In this document: positions 55,899 to 63,673 of the stretch, in pieces
How positions within the stretch are numbered: the first letter of the stretch is position 1
Layout of the letters: each line of letters begins with the position of its first letter
Made by a program: the position numbers and the translations under genes
Notes under the pieces: generated by a model
Database searches by the model: none
Told to the model about the DNA's origin: nothing
What the model saw: the letters and a program-made list of their open reading frames with translations, nothing else
Assembly: GCF_026625785.1 (NCBI RefSeq)
Contig: NZ_CP113063.1
Coordinates: 4,464,001 to 4,528,000 of the forward strand
Length of the DNA: 64,000 nucleotides
Direction of reading: 5' to 3'
Source: Gordonia sp. SL306
Lineage (GTDB): Bacteria; Actinomycetota; Actinomycetes; Mycobacteriales; Mycobacteriaceae

Positions 55899-56164
55899 CC
55901 GCGACGAACGTGCGGCAGACCGAGACGTACCGGCATCGGGTCCGCGGGCAGGGCGAGCACGAGCACCACCGCTACGCCACCCCCGCGGGCGAGGTCGTGG
56001 AGGTCACGCGCTGGCCGCGGCACCCGCACCGCAACGCATGGGTTCGCAGACTCGACCGCGGCGGCGTCATGGTCACCGAGGAACGGCACTCGGGCCTGAT
56101 CTCGGTCCGCGGCCTGCTCCGCATGTCTGGTTACAGCCTGGAGGTCGATAGTCCGGTAACCTAG
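55895..56164 (+). CDS. Hypothetical element protein, 89 aa
   Basis: An 89-residue protein rich in His, Arg and Thr in its first half (R-H-R-V-R-G-Q-G-E-H-E-H-H-R-Y), with beta-type sequence behind. Start ATG at 55895 overlaps the previous stop. No family is recognised. It ends a three-gene overlapping string; a 158-base gap with the capsid leader follows. Confidence 0.6.
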   Translation: MTATNVRQTETYRHRVRGQGEHEHHRYATPAGEVVEVTRWPRHPHRNAWVRRLDRGGVMVTEERHSGLISVRGLLRMSGYSLEVDSPVT

Positions 56165-56322
56165 TCCTCGGAGAAGTCGCCACCAGCGTCCGCCATCCTC
56201 ACCAGCGGTGAGGCCCGCGAGACCAGGCCGCGAACGAATCCGACGAGGTCGAAACGCACAGTGTGCGCTGATCTTTCGTTGTTGATCGACTCCAATTTCT
56301 CACACCCTCAAGGAGGGAACCC

Positions 56323-58224
56323 GTGCGCACAATGCACAAAACAATTGCCGTGACCGGCATCAAGACCAGCGGCCTGGCCGAGGGTGAGTTCATCGGCTAC
56401 GCGTCCACGTTCGGCAACGTGGACCACCAGGGAGACCGAGTCGTCAAGGGAGCGTTCACCAAGTCCCTGGAGACCGACACCGTCGTACCCATCGCGTGGG
56501 AACACAAGACCTCCGACCCCCGGAACCTGGTGGGTGAGATCAAGTCCGCGCGCGAGACCGACGAGGGCCTGGAGATACACGCCAAGCTGGACCTGGACAC
56601 CGAGTTCGGCGCGGCCGCCTACCGGGCCGTCAAGGCCCGCCGGGTCGGATCCCTGTCCATCGGGTACGGCGTCCGGAACTCGGTCAAGGCCTCGGACGGG
56701 GTGAACGAACTCACCGACCTGGACCTCATTGAGGTCTCTCTGGTCTCGCGTCCGGCCAACGACAGGGCCACCATCACCGCGTCCAAGTCGGCCACGCCCC
56801 CGACCAAGCTCCTCAAGGCACGGGCCAAGGCCGCGGCCTTGGCCGCCGACGACCCGGACGCCGCCGAGGACGACAAGCCCGACGAGTCAGACATGACCGT
56901 GGGTGAGCGTCTCGTGGCGGCGCTGGAGCGTGCCACCGAGGCCGCCAATGAGCTGATCGAGACCGCCGAGGAGGAGGGCCGGGATCTCACCGACGCGGAG
57001 GCCGCCGAGGTGGACAAGGCACAAGGTAAGGCCAAGGGCTACCGCCAGGAGATCGAAAAATGGGCCGCCATGAGCCCGACCGACCGGTACGGGCTCCAGT
57101 ACATCGCAGATGTCATGCACGGAACCAAAGGGGCCGACGTATTTCACACGGCCTGGGGAGCCCAGGACGCCGCCCACACCTCGGACCGGTTCGCCACATT
57201 CGCTGCACCATTCAAAACCAAGGCATCAAATACCAAGAACCACAAGGAGACTCACGTGGACACCCTCACCAAGGACAAGTTCCTGACTTTCGGCGCAGGC
57301 CGTAAAGCGATGGCATCGGCCATTGCCACCAAGATGACCGGCGGCCACCGAGCTCCCGGCGATGAGACGGCCACGGGCATCGGAACCAAGGCCCTCACCA
57401 GCTCCGGCCAGATCGTCTCGGACGTACCGATCCGCCCGGACGTGATCCCGGTTGGCCGTCCCGCAACGTCGATCCTGGACGTGTTGCCCACGGTCACCCG
57501 GACCACCCCGACGTGGCGTTACCTGCGCCAGAACTCCCGGACCTCGGCCGCGGCACCAGTGGCACCCGGTGCCCTCAAACCCGAGTCGGTCTACGGCGTC
57601 GAGACCATCGACGGTGAAGCCACGGTCATCGCCCACCTCTCAGAACCGGTCGACAAGTTCGTCCTCCAGGACGCTCCCGGCCTCCAACGGTTCCTAGCCG
57701 ATGAGATGGTCTACGGACTGGACCGCGCCGTCCAGGCCCAGGTCCTCACCGGGGACGGCCTCGGGGCCAACCTCACCGGCATCCTGTCCACCTCCGGCGT
57801 GAGCGTCCAGGCGTTCGCCACCAACGTCCTCACCTCGGTCCGTAAGGCCATCACCCAGGCCGAGAGTCTCGGCTACGAACCCAGCGTCCTGGTGATTTCC
57901 CCGGCCGACTGGGAAGCCCTGGAGCTACTGGCCACCACCGACGCCGCGCTCTCGTACCGCGGCGTCCCCCTGGACCAGGGGGAGCGCAAGATCTGGGGTC
58001 TGCGAGCGGTCCTGGCCACCGGCCTCCCGGCCAAGACCGCCATCGTCCTGGACCCGGCCGCGGTGTCCATCGACATCGTCGGACCGGCCGTCCAGGTGGA
58101 GTGGTCCACCGAGAGTGGGGAGCTGTTCGCCCGCAACCAGGTTCAGGTCCGCGTGGAGGGGCGGTTTGGGATCTCGGTCTACCAACCCACCGCAGTGTTC
58201 AAGGTCGCCACCGCGGCCGCATGA
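56323..58224 (+). CDS. HK97-type prohead protease fused to major capsid protein
   Basis: A 633-residue fusion. Residues about 1-165 are a prohead protease (G-E-F-I-G-Y-A-S-T-F-G-N-V-D, His61 in W-E-H-K, Ser112 in S-L-S-I-G-Y). Residues about 185-300 are an acidic coiled-coil segment like the HK97 delta domain, which guides assembly and is cut off. Residues about 312-633 are an HK97-fold capsid protein. The GTG at 56323 follows a strong AAGGAGGG. In most phages these are two genes; the fusion would deliver one protease per subunit. A second ribosome site sits inside the gene at 57244. Confidence 0.88.
   Translation: MRTMHKTIAVTGIKTSGLAEGEFIGYASTFGNVDHQGDRVVKGAFTKSLETDTVVPIAWEHKTSDPRNLVGEIKSARETDEGLEIHAKLDLDTEFGAAAYRAVKARRVGSLSIGYGVRNSVKASDGVNELTDLDLIEVSLVSRPANDRATITASKSATPPTKLLKARAKAAALAADDPDAAEDDKPDESDMTVGERLVAALERATEAANELIETAEEEGRDLTDAEAAEVDKAQGKAKGYRQEIEKWAAMSPTDRYGLQYIADVMHGTKGADVFHTAWGAQDAAHTSDRFATFAAPFKTKASNTKNHKETHVDTLTKDKFLTFGAGRKAMASAIATKMTGGHRAPGDETATGIGTKALTSSGQIVSDVPIRPDVIPVGRPATSILDVLPTVTRTTPTWRYLRQNSRTSAAAPVAPGALKPESVYGVETIDGEATVIAHLSEPVDKFVLQDAPGLQRFLADEMVYGLDRAVQAQVLTGDGLGANLTGILSTSGVSVQAFATNVLTSVRKAITQAESLGYEPSVLVISPADWEALELLATTDAALSYRGVPLDQGERKIWGLRAVLATGLPAKTAIVLDPAAVSIDIVGPAVQVEWSTESGELFARNQVQVRVEGRFGISVYQPTAVFKVATAAA
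57244..57258 (+). promoter_or_regulatory. Internal ribosome site and GTG start for stand-alone capsid
   Basis: AAGGAGA at 57244-57250 lies 5 bases before a GTG at 57256, which is in frame with the fusion and equals residue 312. Starting here gives a 322-residue capsid protein without protease or delta domain. Confidence 0.6.
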
Positions 58225-58244
58225 CCTGACCGCATGACCTGACC
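58219..58244. repeat. 13-bp tandem duplication at the capsid stop
   Basis: GCATGACCTGACC is repeated perfectly at 58219-58231 and 58232-58244, with a third partial copy to 58251. The first copy includes the TGA stop of the capsid gene. Confidence 0.8.
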
Positions 58245-58255
58245 GCACGACCAAC

Positions 58256-58288
58256 GGCCCCGGACGTCTCGTAAGGAGGTCCGGGGCC
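58256..58288. terminator. Bidirectional hairpin between capsid and TIR genes
   Basis: A perfect 10-bp GC stem (58256-58265 with 58279-58288) with a 13-base loop lies between convergent genes; its right arm touches the TIR stop codon. Confidence 0.75.
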
Positions 58289-59007
58289 TAGTCGATCAGG
58301 ACCGTGTCAGCGATCATTGCGGCGACTTCCTCCAGTGAGGAGTAGCTCGCAGTGTCCAGTCCGGACCGTGCCGCAAGCAACGGACTGACCCGTCGTAACT
58401 CATCAAATGTCGTGTCGTGGACTATTGGGATAACCCGGTCGGTCGCGAGCAATGCTGAAAGCTCCTGCGCCGCGATACCTTCATTGTTCAGGCTCTTGAA
58501 CAATGAAGGTGTGACAAGAACGATCCCGGCGCGTGAACTCGCCAAGCCCTTGTCGATCTTGCGGATTAACGACGTGCCGAGTGGGACGTCCATCTCACTA
58601 AACCAGACCGATACGTCGAGATCGGTCAAGAGGTTGTTCAGTTCCAGGGCTGTGCCCTGACGGTCGTCCCATGCATGGCAGAGAAACAGATCGCGACCGG
58701 CGTCAACGGTCTGGGCGATCTTGACGACCTGTTCGCGAACTGGGTTGAGCGTTTGATGCTCTCGCTGCGAGTACGAAACGGATGATCGCCGGGCACGGCT
58801 TGAACTGCCACTCCCGCCGGTGGATCGACCGCCACCCCCAGGGGAGCTGCTGGCATAGCTCGGAAACCGGCGCGGCGGCGGAGGCGCCACATAGGTGCGA
58901 GGCGGCGGCGAGTAGGTCGACCGGCGAGAGCGGTAGCGGCATTCGGGGCAGTTCGCTTGAGCGGCCGCAGAGCGATGGCCTTGAACCGGTGCAGTGCATC
59001 CTGACAT
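58288..59007 (-). CDS. TIR-domain protein with N-terminal zinc-finger-like motif
   Basis: A 239-residue protein. Cys4, His11, Cys20 and Cys23 (C-x6-H-x8-C-P-E-C) form a likely zinc knuckle; residues 30-75 are a Pro/Ser/Gly-rich linker; residues about 106-239 are a TIR domain (D-L-F-L-C-H-A-W-D-D, V-W-F-S-E, G-I-V-L-V-T-P-S). Glu182 in A-Q-E-L aligns with the catalytic Glu of NAD-cleaving TIRs. Bacterial TIR proteins are common antiphage effectors that deplete NAD or make a signal. The ATG at 59007 fits the finger motif. It faces the capsid gene and looks like cargo. Confidence 0.85.
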   Translation of the reverse strand: MSGCTAPVQGHRSAAAQANCPECRYRSRRSTYSPPPRTYVAPPPPRRFPSYASSSPGGGGRSTGGSGSSSRARRSSVSYSQREHQTLNPVREQVVKIAQTVDAGRDLFLCHAWDDRQGTALELNNLLTDLDVSVWFSEMDVPLGTSLIRKIDKGLASSRAGIVLVTPSLFKSLNNEGIAAQELSALLATDRVIPIVHDTTFDELRRVSPLLAARSGLDTASYSSLEEVAAMIADTVLID

Positions 59008-59119
59008 GAGCAGAAGATACAGCGCTCCGCTGACATATTCGGTCAAGATTCGCTGACTTCAGCCGTTCGTGCCAACGGCCACCAGATCATGGCCGCGCGA
59101 GTCGTCGCGCAACGGCCGC

Positions 59120-59452
59120 TTAGATCTCGTATGACTCCAGGCTCGCGCCCGCGTCGATCCTGGCGGCCAGGCTTGGAGGAGCGCCGGGGGTATCAGACCA
59201 ACGGATCTCGACTATTCCGGCCGGGTCCGCGCCGAGGCCAAAACGCCAACCGCCGACATCGTCGCCATCCTGAACCTCTACATCCAGGCCGATACTCGCG
59301 TGGGGGGCCGGGGCGTATGGAGGCCGTGCCGGATGCCAGGCATCGGCGGCGTCATCCAGCGCGGTCACGGTGACATCGTGGGCCGGGTTACCCGTCCGAT
59401 TCACCAGGACGTGGCCACCTGCATTGTCGCGTGGCTCGAGTATCCAAGACAT
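59120..59452 (-). CDS. Hypothetical cargo protein, 110 aa
   Basis: The ATG at 59452 starts a 110-residue, acidic, beta-rich protein (H-V-L-V-N-R-T-G-N-P-A-H-D-V-T-V-T, later G-I-V-E-I-R-W-S-D), which resembles an Ig-like or C2-like fold in pattern only. It is 112 bases upstream of the TIR gene on the same strand and 45 bases from the divergent membrane gene. Function unknown; a sensor or inhibitor of the TIR protein is conceivable. Confidence 0.6.
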   Translation of the reverse strand: MSWILEPRDNAGGHVLVNRTGNPAHDVTVTALDDAADAWHPARPPYAPAPHASIGLDVEVQDGDDVGGWRFGLGADPAGIVEIRWSDTPGAPPSLAARIDAGASLESYEI

Positions 59453-59497
59453 GAGTCGACCGTAACTCGTCTGTCCACAGGCTGAATACTGAGTCGC

Positions 59498-60070
59498 ATG
59501 GACTTCCTCAAACTCGTGGTTGGCCCGTTGGTGGGTGCCTTCATCGCTGGAAGCATCACGCTCGCGCTGGCGGTATTCGGGCCTGGACGTTACCGGGGCT
59601 GGCGTCTTCAAAAGCTGCTGGATCTCATCCGGGGGATGTCGGACATAGACGACTTCGCGGCGCAACGGGCCGCGCTGGTTGCCGAGGCCGACGATCTTGG
59701 CCGCAAAGTTGCCGCAATGCACAAGGTTCCAACCGACTGGCCGATATTCATACTTGGCATCGTGGGGTACGGGTCCGCCTACGGCGCAGCTCTAGGGCTC
59801 CCGTACTGGGGGCCACCGTCTATGTCGTGGCCATGGGCAATCGTCTTCTGGACAGTGCTTGTCGTCTGGCTTTTATTCGGTTCGCTCACTTGGCTTTGGG
59901 CCAGTCAGTCGCGTCACGCGACGACTGCGGAGCGCGCCAGGTTTATAGCCGAGGGCCTACCAGCCGATTTCAAGTTCAAACCGTCGGCCAGACCCTATTG
60001 GATGCCGCCGCGAATCTCAGGGCAGGCAACGTACCGACCTCCGAAACGCGCGGGACATCCGGGCGTTTGA
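59498..60070 (+). CDS. Hypothetical membrane protein of the cargo block, 190 aa
   Basis: A 190-residue protein with a first membrane helix at about 7-28, a soluble helical part (D-L-I-R-G-M-S-D-I-D-D-F-A-A-Q) to about 80, and two further membrane helices between about 82 and 135, then a basic tail. It is divergent from the TIR side. Codon use is less GC-biased than in backbone genes, as expected for acquired cargo. No family is recognised. Confidence 0.65.
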   Translation: MDFLKLVVGPLVGAFIAGSITLALAVFGPGRYRGWRLQKLLDLIRGMSDIDDFAAQRAALVAEADDLGRKVAAMHKVPTDWPIFILGIVGYGSAYGAALGLPYWGPPSMSWPWAIVFWTVLVVWLLFGSLTWLWASQSRHATTAERARFIAEGLPADFKFKPSARPYWMPPRISGQATYRPPKRAGHPGV

Positions 60071-60202
60071 CCTAGGACCGCCACACGACACACGAGGGGT
60101 CGAACACGTTCCGGCCACGCACACCGCGGAGCAGGCGGACGGCGGCCAGCGCCTCAATTAGGGCCCGATGGGCCATGAGGTCGGCGGATTTGATCGTCCG
60201 AA

Positions 60203-60221
60203 TTGCACGGATCTTGCACGG
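60203..60221. promoter_or_regulatory. Integrase arm-type sites, right pair
   Basis: TTGCACGG occurs at 60203 and 60214, 11 bases apart, 33 bases inside attR. It matches the left pair in both sequence and spacing. Confidence 0.65.
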
Positions 60222-60253
60222 TCGAGGGCGACAGACCTCTGACGTGCACAAAC

Positions 60254-60281
60254 GTGGTGCCCCCGGCAGGACTCGAACCTG
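60254..60281. repeat. attR core, 28-bp direct repeat within tRNA-Arg
   Basis: The second copy of the 28-bp repeat. It supplies the 3' end of the tRNA-Arg gene, so the tRNA stays functional after integration. Confidence 0.92.
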
Positions 60282-60331
60282 CGACCTAGGGATTAGAAGG
60301 CCCTTGCTCTATCCACCTGAGCTACGGAGGC
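60255..60331 (-). tRNA. tRNA-Arg(TCT), integration target
   Basis: A cloverleaf read leftward from 60331 with anticodon TCT (loop CTTCTAA). The acceptor stem GCCTCCG pairs with CGGGGGC with one G-T pair, the discriminator is A and CCA is encoded at 60257-60255. The 3' 27 bases lie in the att core. It is the attachment gene of the element. Confidence 0.95.
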
Positions 60332-60385
60332 AGCGCCGCTCGGGGCGGCAGCGTGGGCGAGTATATCCCGTCCTAGAGTGGTGCC

Positions 60386-62413
60386 ATGACCAGCGCAACG
60401 CCGACAGTCCCGGCCGAGCCCGGCCGGGACGCGATGCGCGAGCAGCGAGGCGCGGCGGCGGGTCTGTCGTGGGCGCTCGGTTGGCTGGCCGGGATCGTCG
60501 CGATCCTCGTGACAGCGATGTCGGCGGCGACGGCGGTGCAACTCGCCGGTGTGCCCGACCCGGGTTGGCTGACGACCTATGGGCTGCCTGCGGTCACTGC
60601 GGTCGGTGAGGTGAGTGCCGCGATCGCTCTGGGGTCGGCCGTCTTCGCCGCGTTCTTCGTGCCCCCGCAATCCGACGGTGTGCTCGACGTCGGTGGCTAT
60701 CGAGCGATCCGGATCGCGGCGACCGCCGCCCTCACCTGGGCCGTCTGTGCCGTCCTGCTGATCCCGCTGTCGATCTCCAACGTGAGTGGGCAACCACTGT
60801 CGGCGTCGCTGAAACCGGGGAACCTGATCAACTCGTACTCGCAGGTCGCCGACGCGCGCACCTGGCTGTGGACGGCGATCTTCGCGGTGGCCGCCGCGGC
60901 CCTGGCGCGCGTGATCCTGAAGTGGGGGTGGACGTTCGGCGCGATCGCGCTGATGGTGCTGAGCCTGATGCCTGCGGCGCTCGCCGGCCACTCGTCGACG
61001 GGTGGCAACCATGACGTGGCCACCAACAGCCTGATCGTGCACATCGTTGGCGCGACGGTGTGGATGGGTGGGCTGTTCGCAGTGGTCGTCTACGCCCTGG
61101 CCGACGGGCGCTGGCGGGTGCTGGCGGTTCGACGGTTCTCCCGGGTCGCGTTCTGGAGCATCCTCGCGGTCGGCGTCAGCGGGGTGATCAACGCACTCGT
61201 CCGGATGCCGCTCGCCGATCTCTTCAGCGACACCTATGGGCGGCTGGTGCTGGCCAAGACCTGTGCACTGGTCGTGCTCGGCGCGCTGGGGGCCTGGCAT
61301 CGGCGGGTGACCATCGCGCGCCTGGAGGACGAGCCCGCGCCGCGGTCGACGTTCGTCCGATTCGGCATCGTCGAGACGCTGGTGTTCGCCATCACCTTCG
61401 GACTGGCCGTCGGCCTGTCGCGGACCCCACCGCCGGCAGGCGAGAACGCCGACGTCTCCGCGGTCGAGGCGCAGATCGGATACCGGATCGACGCCCCGCC
61501 CTCGCTGTGGCGGATTCTGGTCGACTGGCGGTTCGATCTCCTGTTCGGGACGCTCGCGATCGTCCTGGCCATCGTCTATCTGCGCGGGGTGGTGCGGCTC
61601 CGGCGCCGTGGGGACGACTGGCCGGTCGGGCGGACGGTGGCTTGGATTCTCGGCTGCGCGCTGCTGCTGTTCACGACGTCGTCCGGCCTCGGCAGATACT
61701 CGCCTGCGATGTTCAGCATGCACATGATCGCGCACATGCTGATGTCGATGATGATCCCGGTCCTGCTGGTCCTGGGCGGGCCGGTCACGCTGGCACTGCG
61801 TGCATTGCGGCCGGCCGGAAGGGGTAATCCCCCCGGGCCGCGGGAGTGGATCCAGTCGGCCATCCACAGTGGGCCGTCGCGGTTCCTGACCCACCCCGCG
61901 GTCGCGGCGACCCTCTTCGTCGGCAGCTTCTACGTCCTCTATCTGGGCGGTGTGTTCGAGGCGGTGGTGCCGTATCACGCGGCGCACATCCTGATGAACG
62001 CGCACTTCCTGCTCAGTGGCTACCTCTTCTACTGGATCGTGATCGGCATCGACCCCGCGCCACGTCAGGTCCGACCGGTCGCGAAACTCGGCATCGTCAT
62101 GGGTTCGCTGCCGTTCCATGCGTTCTTCGGGGTGGCCCTGATGATGGCCGGTGCGGTCATCGCCGAGGGGTACTACCGCAGCCTGAACCTGCCGTTCGCC
62201 TACGACCTGTTCGACGATCAGCGCGCCGGCGGTGGAATCGCCTGGGCGGCAGGCGAGATACCGCTGGTGGTGATCATGCTCGCGCTGCTCGTGCAATGGC
62301 GGCGCCAGGACGAGAAGCAGGCTCGCCGTTACGACCGCCGGGCCGCACGGGATCACGACGCGGATCTCGAGAGCTACAACGAAATGCTCAAGGATCTCCA
62401 CAACCGGACGTGA
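60386..62413 (+). CDS. CopD-CtaG fusion membrane protein (copper / cytochrome oxidase assembly)
   Basis: A 675-residue protein with about 15-16 membrane helices. The N-terminal half matches the CopD copper-resistance family (conserved H-S-S-T-G-G-N-H and H-I-V-G-A-T-V-W-M-G-G-L motifs); the C-terminal half matches CtaG/caa3-type oxidase assembly (M-H-M-I-A-H-M-L-M-S-M, H-A-A-H, M-N-A-H-F). Such fusions are usual in mycobacteria and relatives and deliver copper to cytochrome oxidase. It starts 54 bases past tRNA-Arg, the first backbone gene to the right of the element. Confidence 0.9.
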   Translation: MTSATPTVPAEPGRDAMREQRGAAAGLSWALGWLAGIVAILVTAMSAATAVQLAGVPDPGWLTTYGLPAVTAVGEVSAAIALGSAVFAAFFVPPQSDGVLDVGGYRAIRIAATAALTWAVCAVLLIPLSISNVSGQPLSASLKPGNLINSYSQVADARTWLWTAIFAVAAAALARVILKWGWTFGAIALMVLSLMPAALAGHSSTGGNHDVATNSLIVHIVGATVWMGGLFAVVVYALADGRWRVLAVRRFSRVAFWSILAVGVSGVINALVRMPLADLFSDTYGRLVLAKTCALVVLGALGAWHRRVTIARLEDEPAPRSTFVRFGIVETLVFAITFGLAVGLSRTPPPAGENADVSAVEAQIGYRIDAPPSLWRILVDWRFDLLFGTLAIVLAIVYLRGVVRLRRRGDDWPVGRTVAWILGCALLLFTTSSGLGRYSPAMFSMHMIAHMLMSMMIPVLLVLGGPVTLALRALRPAGRGNPPGPREWIQSAIHSGPSRFLTHPAVAATLFVGSFYVLYLGGVFEAVVPYHAAHILMNAHFLLSGYLFYWIVIGIDPAPRQVRPVAKLGIVMGSLPFHAFFGVALMMAGAVIAEGYYRSLNLPFAYDLFDDQRAGGGIAWAAGEIPLVVIMLALLVQWRRQDEKQARRYDRRAARDHDADLESYNEMLKDLHNRT

Positions 62414-62535
62414 TCGCCGGCGATTCCGCGGACTTGTCCACAGATCACGCTGCGGATCGTTTCGCGGCTGTCGCGTGATCGATGCTGGCTCCAGCCACGA
62501 CAACGCGTGGCGCGGGAGAACCCGAGGAGTCGAGC

Positions 62536-62961
62536 ATGTACGAGACCTACACCACCATCATCGGCACCGTTGTTTCCGAACCACGGCGCAGGCAGACCAC
62601 CACCGGGGAGGAGGTGATCTCCTTCCGCGTGGCGTGCAACTCGCGACGGATCGACAAGCGCAGTCAGGAATGGATCGACGGTCCGACCCTGTATCTGACC
62701 GTGAGTTGCTGGCGTCGGCTTCTGGCGGGAGTCGGTCTCGCGGTCGCGAAGGGACGCCCAGTCATCGCCCACGGGCAGATCAAGACCAACGAATACGTCA
62801 CCGCCGATGGGGAGAAGCGCTCCGACCTCGAGATGACCGCCAATGCGGTGGGACTGGACCTGAGCCGGTGTGTGGTCACCTACCAGGGAACACCAGGAGC
62901 CGACCGACCGCAGGCGGTCGACCGGGCGGCAGAGGCCGACGTGGCCCCCACGGCGGCGTGA
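62536..62961 (+). CDS. Single-stranded DNA-binding protein paralogue
   Basis: A 141-residue protein with the SSB OB-fold (T-I-I-G-T-V-V-S-E-P, then F-R-V-A, L-T-V-S-C-W and G-R-P-V-I-A-H-G-Q-I). The C-terminal tail lacks the acidic D-D-x-x-F tip that recruits partners to the main SSB, so this is a secondary SSB like mycobacterial SsbB. Secondary SSBs often serve competence or stress. The ATG at 62536 has GAGGAG upstream. Confidence 0.88.
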   Translation: MYETYTTIIGTVVSEPRRRQTTTGEEVISFRVACNSRRIDKRSQEWIDGPTLYLTVSCWRRLLAGVGLAVAKGRPVIAHGQIKTNEYVTADGEKRSDLEMTANAVGLDLSRCVVTYQGTPGADRPQAVDRAAEADVAPTAA

Positions 62962-62981
62962 TCGTCGGCCGACCTCTCACG

Positions 62982-63026
62982 ACCCGTGGTCGTCGTCCCT
63001 GTGAGGCGGGAACGACGGCCACGGGT
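62982..63026 (+). terminator. Long hairpin after ssb
   Basis: A 15-bp stem with one G-T-type mismatch (62982-62996 with 63012-63026), extended by a CCC/GGG pair inside the 15-base loop, follows the SSB stop by 21 bases. Confidence 0.7.
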
Positions 63027-63086
63027 TCGCGCGTGGATCACCACGCTTTTTGTCAGCGTCTACGCGGCGCGGATACCGTTGGTGCC

Positions 63087-63353
63087 GTGTCCGCACCCAT
63101 CCATCCCGGCGAGCTGCTCGCCGACGAGTTCATGACCGACCTCGGACTGTCTCCGCGGCAGTTGGCAGGGCAGTTGGGCGTGCCTCTGGGGCATGTCCGC
63201 GAGATCATGGAGGGTCGGCGCGTCATCACATTGGGAATGTCGGAGAGGCTCGGAAAGCTGTTCAACCAGAGCGAGACGTTCTGGTTCGCCTTGCAGGCCG
63301 ATCACGACAACGCGGTTGCCGCCCAGGGTGCTGGAGGCGTCGGAACCCGTTGA
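63087..63353 (+). CDS. HigA-type antitoxin-like helix-turn-helix protein, 88 aa
   Basis: The protein starts I-H-P-G-E-L-L-A-D-E-F-M, the signature of HigA antitoxins, followed by an XRE helix-turn-helix (S-P-R-Q-L-A-G-Q-L-G-V-P, then R-R-V-I-T) and S-E-T-F-W-F-A-L-Q. No HigB toxin is seen within 125 bases upstream or in the 320 bases downstream, so it is an orphan. The GTG at 63087 fits the family start. Confidence 0.8.
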   Translation: MSAPIHPGELLADEFMTDLGLSPRQLAGQLGVPLGHVREIMEGRRVITLGMSERLGKLFNQSETFWFALQADHDNAVAAQGAGGVGTR

Positions 63354-63673
63354 GGGTGAAACACTTCCCAGCCGTCTGACCCGCCAAGCGCTCGCGGCAC
63401 CCCTCGCTGTCCGGTCCGCCCAATGCGGTGGCGTCAGTGGGCTGGATCGCCGGACGTCTGATGCGAGGGGTGCGTCGAACGCGAGGGTGCGTCGACGGTT
63501 GGTCGCGGACGGGCCGCGGGCGGGGACAGCCTGCCCCGACGTGGTGCCACTAGACTGAACAACCGTTGTGTCATGGGTTGGACCTTCCGCCTGATTTCTT
63601 TCTCCCTGCGAGGGAGTTCTGCGGGAGACACCACAGTCCAGAGACCCGAAAACGCCGCTAGAGAGGTTGAAGC
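63354..63673. other. Intergenic stretch before ettA, no gene seen
   Basis: 320 bases without a credible gene or clear repeat. The last 120 bases should contain the ettA promoter and leader; TAGACT at about 63552 is a possible -10 element. Confidence 0.4.

Larger units (their letters stand above)
51281..60281 (+). mobile_element. Integrated phiRv1/phiRv2-like phage-satellite element, 9.0 kb
   Basis: The element is bounded by a 28-bp direct repeat that is the 3' end of tRNA-Arg(TCT). It holds, left to right, int, xis, a short membrane peptide, a RepA-like ATPase, an iteron-like array, a small protein, a WhiB-like protein, three tightly overlapped small proteins, a protease-capsid fusion, and a cargo block with a TIR protein. 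No portal, terminase, tail, tape-measure or lysis genes are visible, so it cannot form a full phage by itself. Size and content resemble phiRv1/phiRv2 of M. tuberculosis, which also carry integrase, excisionase, protease and capsid only. Confidence 0.88.

Noticed and set aside
57256..58224. The HK97-fold part considered as an encapsulin nanocompartment shell.
   Set aside because: It is fused to a prohead protease and lies in an element with integrase, excisionase and att sites, and no cargo enzyme is adjacent; a phage-type capsid is far more likely.
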